From Acidobacteriota bacterium (GTDB lineage Bacteria > Acidobacteriota > Terriglobia > Bryobacterales > Bryobacteraceae), in contig CANNLB010000261.1 in NCBI GenBank assembly GCA_947505565.1, positions 1 through 5,418 of the forward strand: a DNA stretch of 5,418 nt. Reading direction: 5' to 3'. How positions within the stretch are numbered: position 1 is the stretch's first letter; each line of letters starts with the position of its first letter. The translations under genes and the position numbers were made by a program. Shown piece after piece: positions 1 through 5,387 of the stretch. The notes below the pieces were generated by a model that ran no database searches, was not told the DNA's origin, and saw nothing but the letters and a program-made list of their open reading frames with translations.

Positions 1-3
1 CAC

Positions 4-27
4 GGCGGCCCCCCGAAAGAGGCCGCC
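4..27 (-). terminator. Putative terminator hairpin after the oxidoreductase gene
   Basis: GGCGGCC (4-10) and GGCCGCC (21-27) are perfect complements separated by a 10-nt loop. The hairpin lies about 12 bases beyond the oxidoreductase stop codon, where an intrinsic terminator would sit. The window ends three bases past the stem, so a U-tract on the minus strand cannot be checked. On the plus strand the stem is followed only by AAACACC, which is not a T-run. Confidence 0.4.
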
Positions 28-39
28 AAACACCAACCA

Positions 40-1335
40 TCAAACCTTCGCCGGCACAATATACGGAGCCCGGTAAACCCGGGTCAACATCTTGTTGGCC
101 TCGGGGTCATTCTTCACCGTCCACGTCTTCTCATCCCAATGCAGCGTCCTTCCCAACCGATAAGAGATATTCGCCAAGTGCATGAGCACGCACGACATCG
201 CACCCTCTTCAATCTCGGCGTTCAAATCGGTCCGTTTCCGGCTCCGCACGCCCGCGATGAAATTCTCAAAGTGATGGTCCCGCTCCGTGCGCGCCGGACC
301 CGGCTTCCCGTCCTTGCCCATGAAGCTGTAGTACTTATTATAGTTATCGATCACTAAGTACCCTTCCGACCCGTAGAACGTGTTGCCAATCGTATTCCCG
401 GCCCGGTCTCCGCCGATCCCCGCTTCGTGGTTACTCAGCCAGTGCCGCACCTCGAACGTCATCATCTTCGTCTTCTCGCCCACTTTGAACTCAAAAGCCG
501 CGGTGATCGTATTCGGCGTCTCCTGATCGTCGTCGAACATGAACTTGCCGCCCATGGCATTCACCTGAGTCGGATGCGTCACGCCCAGGCCCCAGCGCGC
601 GATATCCACTTCGTGAATACCCTGGTTGCCTAAGTCGCCGTTGCCGGTATCCCAAAACCAATGCCAGTTATAGTGGAACCGATTCTTCGTAAACGGCCGC
701 ATCTGCGCCGGCCCCGTCCACATGTCGTAATCCACCCCCGCCGGCACCGCTTCCACCGGCGTCTTGCCAATCGTGTTCCGCGCCTTAAAGCACAGTCCCC
801 GCGCCATGTAGATCTCGCCGAACTCGCCCTCTTTCATCTTCTGCACCGCTTCCTGCAGCGCTGGCGAAGACCGACTCTGGCTACCCATCTGTACCATCCG
901 GTCGTACTTCCGCGCCGCCGCTACAATCTGCTTGGACTCAAACACGTTGTGCGAACAAGGCTTCTCCACATACACGTCCTTCCCCGCCTGACACGCCCAA
1001 ATCGTCTGCAGGGTATGCCAGTGGTTCGGGCTCGCAATCGAAACGGCGTCGATGTTCTTATCCTCAAGCACCTTGCGGATATCCCGGAACACCGGTGGAG
1101 CCGTCATCCCTTTCTTCTGCAGGGCGCCGACGTATCGTTCCGAATGCGAGTCGTCGACATCCACCAGACCCGCCAACTCTACGTTTTTCTGGCTCGTCCA
1201 AGCATTCATGTGGCTGCTGCCGCGACCGCCGCAACCAACTACAGCAATGCGAACCGTGTCATTCGCACTCTTGGCCGGACGCACCGTCTGAGCGGCCAGC
1301 GCCGTCGAACTAAAAATGAAGTAACGCCTATTCAT
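40..1335 (-). CDS. Tat-exported Gfo/Idh/MocA family oxidoreductase
   Basis: This is a 431-aa NAD(P)-dependent sugar or polyol dehydrogenase-type protein. The N-terminus MNRRYFIF followed by a short Ala-rich stretch is a twin-arginine signal (RR at 3-4), so the folded, cofactor-loaded enzyme is probably exported. A Rossmann fold starts at about residue 28, with VVGCGGRG (32-39, GxGxxG) and an acidic LVDVDD at the end of the second strand (57-62). The family's EKP motif is at 124-126 (VYVEKPCSHN). The C-terminal substrate domain includes GNQGIHEVDIARW (236-248), a signature of the secreted subfamily, with His241 and Asp244 as likely active-site residues. Length is normal for this subfamily. The ATG is supported by GAGGAG a few bases upstream and by the signal peptide starting there. 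The gene follows the DUF1080 gene by 42 bp on the same strand, so the two are probably cotranscribed. The substrate cannot be read from the sequence; a 3-keto sugar role is inferred from the neighbour. Confidence 0.93.
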   Translation of the reverse strand: MNRRYFIFSSTALAAQTVRPAKSANDTVRIAVVGCGGRGSSHMNAWTSQKNVELAGLVDVDDSHSERYVGALQKKGMTAPPVFRDIRKVLEDKNIDAVSIASPNHWHTLQTIWACQAGKDVYVEKPCSHNVFESKQIVAAARKYDRMVQMGSQSRSSPALQEAVQKMKEGEFGEIYMARGLCFKARNTIGKTPVEAVPAGVDYDMWTGPAQMRPFTKNRFHYNWHWFWDTGNGDLGNQGIHEVDIARWGLGVTHPTQVNAMGGKFMFDDDQETPNTITAAFEFKVGEKTKMMTFEVRHWLSNHEAGIGGDRAGNTIGNTFYGSEGYLVIDNYNKYYSFMGKDGKPGPARTERDHHFENFIAGVRSRKRTDLNAEIEEGAMSCVLMHLANISYRLGRTLHWDEKTWTVKNDPEANKMLTRVYRAPYIVPAKV

Positions 1336-1340
1336 GGGGC

Positions 1341-1346
1341 TCCTCG
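1341..1346 (-). promoter_or_regulatory. Ribosome binding site of the oxidoreductase gene
   Basis: The minus strand reads GAGGAG, then GCCCC, then the ATG at 1335. This is a strong Shine-Dalgarno match at normal spacing and fixes the start that carries the twin-arginine signal. Confidence 0.7.
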
Positions 1347-1377
1347 CACGCGGCCATCGCAGCCGTCGCTTTCAAAA

Positions 1378-1983
1378 TTATATAGCTTCCAGCCGACGAT
1401 ACTCCACCCGCCGCACCCCCCCCACCGTCGCATACGCCGAAAAACCCAGCGGAGCATTTAGTTCCATCTCCGCCTCCCGCAATCCCACCCGCCGACCCAC
1501 GATGTCGGTCTCAATCACTAACGCCTCGTCGATCCACGCCCGAATGCTCTTCTCCGTCACCTCCAGCCGAAACGCGTACCACCGTCCCTGCACAAAATCC
1601 CGGATCGTCGAAGTGTCGTTCTCGGAAGCATCGTCCCCGTCTAAATTCGATAGCCCCACCACCGTCCCGCCCCATCCCCCGTTCACCCAAGTGCAATACG
1701 ATTCCCCCACCGGAAACGTCAGCCCCGCAAAAAAATCATTCCCATCCACCCGCATCGCCTCGAACCGAATCTCGTACCCGGTCTTCGGAAACTCCCCCGC
1801 CCACGTAACGCCTGTCATCCGCCCCTTCCCCAACGTCAACACCCCGTCCTTCACCGTCACCGCCCCGCGATTCCGAAACGCCGCCTCCTTCCACCCGTTG
1901 AGCGACGCCCCATCAAACATCGGCTTCCAATCCGCTCCCAACGCCGCCCCGCAAATCGCCACCAACAAAACCAACTTCTTCAT
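1378..1983 (-). CDS. Secreted DUF1080 (3-keto-disaccharide hydrolase-like) protein
   Basis: This 201-aa protein has a clear Sec signal peptide: MKK, a hydrophobic core (4-15), and probable cleavage near ALGA-DWK (residues 14-18). The mature protein opens with MFDGASLNGWK (22-32), the DUF1080 hallmark FDGxSLxGW. A beta-rich jelly-roll of the concanavalin/laminin-G type follows, with strands such as YEIRFEAMRV (70-79), WYAFRLEVT (135-143) and IRAWIDEALVIE (147-158). Members of this family have been shown to cleave 3-keto-glycosides, and they often sit beside Gfo/Idh/MocA dehydrogenases, as here. Cys11 is not in a valid lipobox (preceded by Ile), so a soluble or surface protein is more likely than a lipoprotein. 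No Shine-Dalgarno is seen before the ATG; a TATAAT lies only six bases upstream, which suggests a leaderless message. It is the first gene of a two-gene operon. A G8 run (plus-strand C8 at 1416-1423) lies at codons 187-190. Substrate unknown. Confidence 0.88.
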   Translation of the reverse strand: MKKLVLLVAICGAALGADWKPMFDGASLNGWKEAAFRNRGAVTVKDGVLTLGKGRMTGVTWAGEFPKTGYEIRFEAMRVDGNDFFAGLTFPVGESYCTWVNGGWGGTVVGLSNLDGDDASENDTSTIRDFVQGRWYAFRLEVTEKSIRAWIDEALVIETDIVGRRVGLREAEMELNAPLGFSAYATVGGVRRVEYRRLEAI

Positions 1984-1989
1984 GCGCTC

Positions 1990-1995
1990 ATTATA
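1990..1995 (-). promoter_or_regulatory. -10 element (TATAAT) of the DUF1080/oxidoreductase operon
   Basis: A perfect TATAAT on the minus strand ends six bases before the DUF1080 ATG (1983). Transcription would then begin at or next to the A of the ATG, giving a leaderless mRNA, which agrees with the missing ribosome site. No good TTGACA lies 16-18 bases upstream. The nearest resemblance, TTAGAC, is only 11 bases away, so the -35 is weak or absent. On the plus strand the overlapping CATTAT (1989-1994) could serve as a poor -10 for the divergent membrane-protein genes. Confidence 0.45.
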
Positions 1996-2013
1996 GGGTC
2001 ACTGCGGTCTAAT

Positions 2014-2020
2014 GGGGGAG
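2014..2020 (+). promoter_or_regulatory. Ribosome binding site of the first membrane-protein gene
   Basis: GGGGGAG is followed by ACCC and then ATG at 2025. Spacing is a little short but the match is strong. It favours this ATG over the out-of-frame ATG at 2012, which lies before the ribosome site and opens an Arg/Pro-rich reading frame with no protein character. Confidence 0.6.
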
Positions 2021-2024
2021 ACCC

Positions 2025-2972
2025 ATGACCATCCTCACCCGCCTGGAGCAATGGAAGGAACGCGGAACAATCTCCGCCGCCCAACACGCGCGCCTCGTAG
2101 GACGCGTCCGAGAAGAACCCTTCTCGCTCTTCCTCGAACTCAACACCCTCCTCTACCTCGGCATCCTAGCCTTCACCCTCGGCCTCGGCTGGACCGTCAG
2201 CACCTGGTCCGAACAACTCGGCGAAGTCGTCGTCCTGGTCGTCCTCACCACGCTCTTCGCCGGCTGCCTCTGGTACTGTTTCTCCCGCGCCCCCGCTTGG
2301 TCCCCTGCGGAAACGCCCTCGCCCAATCTGGCCTTCGACTACGTCTTGTATCTCGGCAGCCTCGTCTGGTCGGTCGAACTCGGGTATCTCGAACATCGCC
2401 ACGAACTCCTGTCCGCCCAATCCGATTTGTACCTCCTCGCAACGGCCGGACTCTTCTTCCTCCTCACCTACCGATTTGACAACCGTTTCGTGCTCTCCCT
2501 CGCCTTAACCTCCCTCGCCGCCTGGTGCGGCCTCTCCCTCTCCCGCTGGCCTGGACAGCAGACCGAGGAATACCGGCTCTACGCCATCCTCTACAGCCTG
2601 CTCATCGCCACCGCAGGAGTCGCCTTGCAGCGCCGCGGCCTAAAACCGCACTTCTGCAACACCTATCTCAACGTCGCCGCCAACGTCCTGCTCTGGGCCG
2701 TGCTCTCCGGGGTTTTCAAGGATCAGAACTACTGGGCGTGGTCTCTTGCCCTCCTCGGCGCTTGTGGCCTCTCCTTCGCCTGGGGTCTGTCGCGCCGGGA
2801 ATTCCCCTTCGTGGCCTATGCCATCCTATACGGCTACGTGGGCTTCAGCGCCACCATCCTTCGCGAAGCCTCCATGCAAGATACCGAACTTCTCTTCTAT
2901 TTCCTCCTGACTGGCACCGCTGTCCTCGTTCTGTTGGTCTTTCTCGCCCGCCGTTTTGGGAGAGAAGATTGA
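2025..2972 (+). CDS. Polytopic membrane protein, DUF2157-like N-terminus
   Basis: This 315-aa integral membrane protein has no recognisable enzymatic motif. Residues 1-36 are soluble and helical (LEQWKERGTISAAQHARLV), matching the N-terminal pattern of DUF2157 proteins: an amphipathic helix, G-x-I-S/T, Q, then a second helix. About ten hydrophobic segments follow, roughly at 40-58, 66-86, 103-121, 133-150, 153-171, 185-202, 213-231, 236-254, 260-279 and 288-308. The protein ends in a short basic/acidic tail (ARRFGRED), probably cytoplasmic. The start is fixed by GGGGGAG just upstream. The stop (TGA 2970-2972) overlaps the TTG start of the next gene, so the two are almost certainly cotranslated and may form a complex. 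Function unknown. Membership of the DUF2157 group rests on pattern and topology, not on a database match. A transporter role is possible but nothing visible supports it. Confidence 0.82.
   Translation: MTILTRLEQWKERGTISAAQHARLVGRVREEPFSLFLELNTLLYLGILAFTLGLGWTVSTWSEQLGEVVVLVVLTTLFAGCLWYCFSRAPAWSPAETPSPNLAFDYVLYLGSLVWSVELGYLEHRHELLSAQSDLYLLATAGLFFLLTYRFDNRFVLSLALTSLAAWCGLSLSRWPGQQTEEYRLYAILYSLLIATAGVALQRRGLKPHFCNTYLNVAANVLLWAVLSGVFKDQNYWAWSLALLGACGLSFAWGLSRREFPFVAYAILYGYVGFSATILREASMQDTELLFYFLLTGTAVLVLLVFLARRFGRED
2958..2964 (+). promoter_or_regulatory. Internal ribosome site deciding the TTG start
   Basis: GGGAGAG lies inside the last codons of the first membrane-protein gene, four bases before TTG at 2969. 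With the TTGA overlap it supports translational coupling and selects this start over any codon in the longer upstream open frame. Confidence 0.55.
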
Positions 2973-4165
2973 GAGCCTACAGCGTATCCGACGAAGAGGC
3001 CCTCCGCGCCCGCGACTTACTCAAGGACTGGGCCGGCGAAGGCTACCTCACCCCGGCGCAGTTCGAACAGCTGGAACCGGAAACCGCCTGTAAGCTTCGC
3101 CGCACCAATGTCTGTCTGCGGATCGTCTCATTCGCTTTCACCCTCCTCATCGTCGCTGCCGCCGTGGGTCTTGCCTTCGTCGTGTTTCTGGATCCCGTGC
3201 CAGCCAGCGTCTTTTTGCTCCTCTTCGCTCCCGTCTGCTACGTCGCCGCCGAACTGGCGGTTTCCCAAGCTTCTCTCTATCGCTTCGGCATAGAAGAAGC
3301 CCTCGCTGTCTCCTCGATAGGTCTACTTTGCGTCGGTCTCGTGGTCGGCTTTAACGTTTTTCCGAGTACGCCCACCGGAGTCAACATCCAAATTTTGGCA
3401 CCGCTCGCCGGAACCATCTTTTCCCTCTGGATCTGGCACCGCTTCGGCCTCCCCTATGCCTTTTTTGCGGCGATGATTTTTACCGTCTGGCTAACCGGCT
3501 ATTGGACCTCCGCCGGCACGGAGCAGCATCTCGCCGTTGCAGCGTTCTTTGCTGTCGCTCTGCTCACCGTGATAGCCATATCCCCCCGCTATCGCCGCAC
3601 TTATCTCCAGCCGCGAATGGCCATCGCGGAGGCGCTCCTCTGGCTCGGCATTTATCTGGCGTTTAATGTCGAGATCTCCGGATCCAACCCGGTCTGGCTC
3701 GGCTGGGGCAGTCTCCTGAATAGCGGCGAATTCCCCCGGCCCTTTTATTGGTCCACCTGGGTCTTGATCTGGTGCCTTCCGCCCGTCGTTTTGGCACGCG
3801 GTCTGCGCCAGAAGGACAAACCGGTGGTTGCCGTCGGCATCCTCGTTACTCTGCTGACGTTACTCACAAGCAAATCCTATCTCGGCACTCAGAGTTACAC
3901 CTGGGACCCGATGATCCTCGGTGCACTCTTGATTGGCACCGCCCTCGCGGTCCGGTATTGGCTATCCACCGGCCCGGGCGGAATTCGCCACGGTTTCACA
4001 GCCCAGCGCCTCTCCGGAAGGGACAACTCCCTGCTCGACGCCGGCGTAGCCGTTTCCGGACTCGTCTCGCGCCACCTCCCCGAGCCCACCACGCCTGCGC
4101 CCGGCCCCGAAGCCACCTTCGGCGGAGGGAATTCCGGAGGCGCCGGCGCCTCCTCAGATTTCTAA
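2969..4165 (+). CDS. Polytopic membrane protein with Gly-rich C-terminal tail, coupled to upstream gene
   Basis: The best start is TTG at 2969. It overlaps the upstream stop as TTGA and sits just after GGGAGAG (2958-2964) inside the previous gene. The open frame extends back to 2525, but that part is an Arg/Pro-rich shadow of the upstream gene. The product is 398 aa. Residues 1-46 are soluble and helical (RARDLLKDWAGEGYLTPAQF), the same layout as the N-terminus of the upstream protein. About nine to ten hydrophobic segments follow, roughly at 51-73, 79-97, 109-130, 140-157, 160-179, 187-205, 217-233, 260-277, 286-300 and 314-332. A soluble tail of about 65 residues ends in a Pro-rich linker and FGGGNSGGAGASSDF (384-398). 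That ending resembles the Gly/Ser tails (FGGGxSGGGGAxxxF/W) of TPM-domain and DUF2207 membrane proteins. No GDYxxLxY motif, common in DUF2157/DUF4401 partners, was seen. Function unknown; inner membrane; probably a partner of the preceding protein. Confidence 0.8.
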   Translation: MRAYSVSDEEALRARDLLKDWAGEGYLTPAQFEQLEPETACKLRRTNVCLRIVSFAFTLLIVAAAVGLAFVVFLDPVPASVFLLLFAPVCYVAAELAVSQASLYRFGIEEALAVSSIGLLCVGLVVGFNVFPSTPTGVNIQILAPLAGTIFSLWIWHRFGLPYAFFAAMIFTVWLTGYWTSAGTEQHLAVAAFFAVALLTVIAISPRYRRTYLQPRMAIAEALLWLGIYLAFNVEISGSNPVWLGWGSLLNSGEFPRPFYWSTWVLIWCLPPVVLARGLRQKDKPVVAVGILVTLLTLLTSKSYLGTQSYTWDPMILGALLIGTALAVRYWLSTGPGGIRHGFTAQRLSGRDNSLLDAGVAVSGLVSRHLPEPTTPAPGPEATFGGGNSGGAGASSDF

Positions 4166-4454
4166 CTCTGTATTGGATCAAATGAAATCGGAGGAAAGCG
4201 GATTGACGTTACGAACTGCCATCCAACCGGCGACGCTCACCCTCCGAGACGAGTCCGCGCGCGTCATAGGGCTCTCGCACCGTGCCGATTCAGGGGGGGC
4301 GATCTCGGCCCAAGAAACCACCAGCCGCGCGCCGGCAGGGAGTATCGAATCGACAGACTCCCATGTCTTATAAATCCCCGCCCGCAGGGCGCAAGCTTCT
4401 CTCTTCCACCTGTTTTTCAACCTCATAATTGACGCTGAACCAAAACAACTCTCC
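4166..4454. other. Stretch without a convincing gene
   Basis: This lies between the second membrane-protein gene and the AAC(3) relic. A 63-66 codon plus-strand frame (ATG 4173 or 4182, stop 4373) contains GGAGG (4190-4194) before an in-frame TTG (4203). Its translation (LTLRTAIQPATLTLRDESAR) resembles nothing I recognise, and the reverse strand is equally open, so I do not call it a gene. A small hairpin CGCCC-GCA-GGGCG lies at 4379-4391 with no T-run directly after it. On the minus strand the last reading frame of the AAC(3) relic stays open down to 4178, past the normal family C-terminus, suggesting loss of the original stop. No clear terminator for the plus-strand operon was found. Confidence 0.5.
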
Positions 4455-4982
4455 CATGAGGTAAGGAACCGCTCCAACCATTCGAGTCCAAAGGCAACCA
4501 GATCAGGCCCTCCAACAAATTCGCCGTCGCCGCCCCGACCCTCTCCATCCTGCTCCGCCCGCCAGCCAGATACTCGTTCACGATCACCTCAAAGCAGTGT
4601 GTCGGCAAAGCATCGTGGGCCGGATCCCCGGGATGAGCCGTAGATACCGATAGACCCGCTTATCCGTTATCTGCGCTTTATGCTAGGCGTAGTGTTGTAA
4701 CGTGACCATATCCAAAGGAACCCCCAGCATCGGCAAATGGGTACCCACCTCCAGGGCCTTCTCGAAAGGCTAACCCTCCCCGTACCCATAATCACCCACT
4801 TCCAAGACGCCCGCGTCGGGGGGATCACTGTCGAGCAAGGCCTACACAATCTCATTGACCCCGCCGATAACCGGCCCGACGGATCGAACACTTCCATGAA
4901 CCATGAGAACGGCACCCGGCGAGCTACCCAACCGGGAAAGATCAGCGGCCAAGGAAGGTTCTTCCCTGTTTGCCGTCGGTAG
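4455..4982 (-). pseudogene. Decayed aminoglycoside 3-N-acetyltransferase, AAC(3) family
   Basis: Joining three minus-strand frames gives a clear AAC(3)-type protein. AAC(3) enzymes transfer acetyl from acetyl-CoA to the 3-amino group of aminoglycosides and are usually about 260-280 aa. Frame one (4982 to about 4630) gives SLAADLSRLG, SPGAVLMVHGSVRSVGPVIGG and then ALLDSDPPDAG, the family N-terminus (VHxSLRxxGxVxGG...ALLDxxGPxG). It continues with DYGYGEG-stop-PFEKALEVGTHLPMLG, VPLDMVTLQHYA and KAQITDKRVYRYLRLIPG, matching the family's DYGYGxGSPFxxL, LLGxPLDTVTLLHxAEH and KRxxRY. Frame two (about 4629-4510) gives DPAHDALPTHCFEVI, VNEYLAGG and RVGAA. Frame three (4507-4457) gives PDLVAFGLEWLERFL, the family C-terminus. 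Lesions are in-frame TAG stops at 4844-4842, 4772-4770 and 4685-4683, a deletion of very roughly 85-100 residues near 4794-4811, a break with loss of about ten or more codons near 4627-4632, and a one-base frameshift near 4508. The central region with the conserved RSxHPxxS segment is absent, so no active enzyme is possible. The original start is lost (CTA or ATT where a start is expected). Confidence 0.87.
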
Positions 4983-5248
4983 AATCGCCGGTCAAAATTC
5001 GCCAGCGAGAGGCGAGTAAGCGTGGTTGGCCCCGAGGTCGGCCGTGGAAATGACGGGCCCACCACCGCGACGGCGATGCTACCGCTTCCCTGTTCAAACC
5101 CGAACAGGAACACCGTACACTCCGAGGTCCCTCGATTCCAGCCGGCCCCGCAACTCAAACCGTCGAACGCTGCCGCTCCGCTCTATCCGGCCTCACCCAC
5201 ACCAAACAGCACGGAGGCCCAAGGAAGTGCGCGTAGCTGTCATCGGTT
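4983..5248. other. Stretch without a convincing gene
   Basis: This is the region upstream of the AAC(3) relic. Several frames stay open on both strands because the DNA is GC-rich, but none has a ribosome site or recognisable protein. On the minus strand, in the frame of the relic, a short stretch VISTADLGANHAYSPLAGEF ends at a TGA about three codons before the relic begins. It could be the tail of another decayed gene, but it is too short to identify. No promoter for the AAC(3) gene is recognisable. Confidence 0.4.
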
Positions 5249-5329
5249 CAACCCTCTCCCATAGGGCCCTATGGGAGAGGGCCCTATGGGAGAGGGCCCT
5301 ATGGGAGAGGGCCCTATGGGAGAGGGTTG
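5249..5329. repeat. Inverted plus tandem 15-bp repeat array with 19-bp terminal inverted arms
   Basis: Five 15-bp units are joined without spacers. Unit 1 (5252-5266) is CCCTCTCCCATAGGG, the exact reverse complement of the other four. Units 2-5 (5267-5281, 5282-5296, 5297-5311, 5312-5326) are each CCCTATGGGAGAGGG and identical. Every junction makes GGGCCC. The outer edges extend the symmetry, so CAACCCTCTCCCATAGGGC (5249-5267) is a perfect inverted match to 5311-5329. The simplest history is an original palindrome of two half-units whose right half was then copied in tandem. The array lies in non-coding DNA between a dead gene and a possible gene start. Its type (REP/MITE-like dispersed element or local slippage product) cannot be decided without the rest of the genome. 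Confidence 0.95.
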
Positions 5330-5387
5330 GATACCCGCACAGCCGGAGAAGCCAGAAAGAGAAGTGAGAAAGCAACTCCCTGATAGC

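Noticed and set aside
661..1461. 266-codon plus-strand open frame opposite the oxidoreductase.
   Set aside because: Its translation is His/Arg/Pro-rich, it lacks a ribosome site, and it lies wholly antisense to a well-supported gene: a GC-rich shadow.
1334..1996. 220-codon plus-strand open frame opposite the DUF1080 gene.
   Set aside because: Low-complexity Ser/Pro/Arg composition with no motifs, antisense to a gene with a signal peptide and the DUF1080 hallmark.
2525..2968. Longer N-terminus for the second membrane protein (open frame from 2525).
   Set aside because: The extension is Arg/Pro/Leu-rich and out of frame with the first membrane protein, which is clearly coding there. The TTG at 2969 has a ribosome site and the TTGA overlap.
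4173..4373. Small plus-strand gene after the membrane-protein pair with GGAGG before an in-frame TTG.
   Set aside because: No recognisable protein features, the opposite strand is equally open, and the ribosome-like GGAGG alone is not enough in this sequence.
4379..4391. Small hairpin CGCCC-GCA-GGGCG as an intrinsic terminator for the plus-strand operon.
   Set aside because: Only a 5-bp stem, no T-run directly after it on the plus strand, and more than 200 bases beyond the stop codon.
4683..4844. Three in-frame stops in the AAC(3) relic are all TAG, hinting at amber recoding (for example pyrrolysine or a suppressor).
   Set aside because: The same gene also has two frame breaks, a core deletion and no start codon, so decay explains the stops. 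At two of the three sites the family usually has Glu (GAG), one base from TAG.
4667..5158. 163-codon minus-strand open frame over the relic.
   Set aside because: It is one base out of the AAC(3) frame and its translation (Arg/Trp/Ser-rich) resembles no protein; it is open only because of base composition.
5252..5326. Array as a pentapeptide-repeat coding region (ALWER or SHRAL repeats) or a CRISPR array.
   Set aside because: 15 bp is a multiple of three, so any open frame shows a five-residue repeat. There are no ribosome sites or flanking coding signals, and there are no unique spacers between units as a CRISPR requires.
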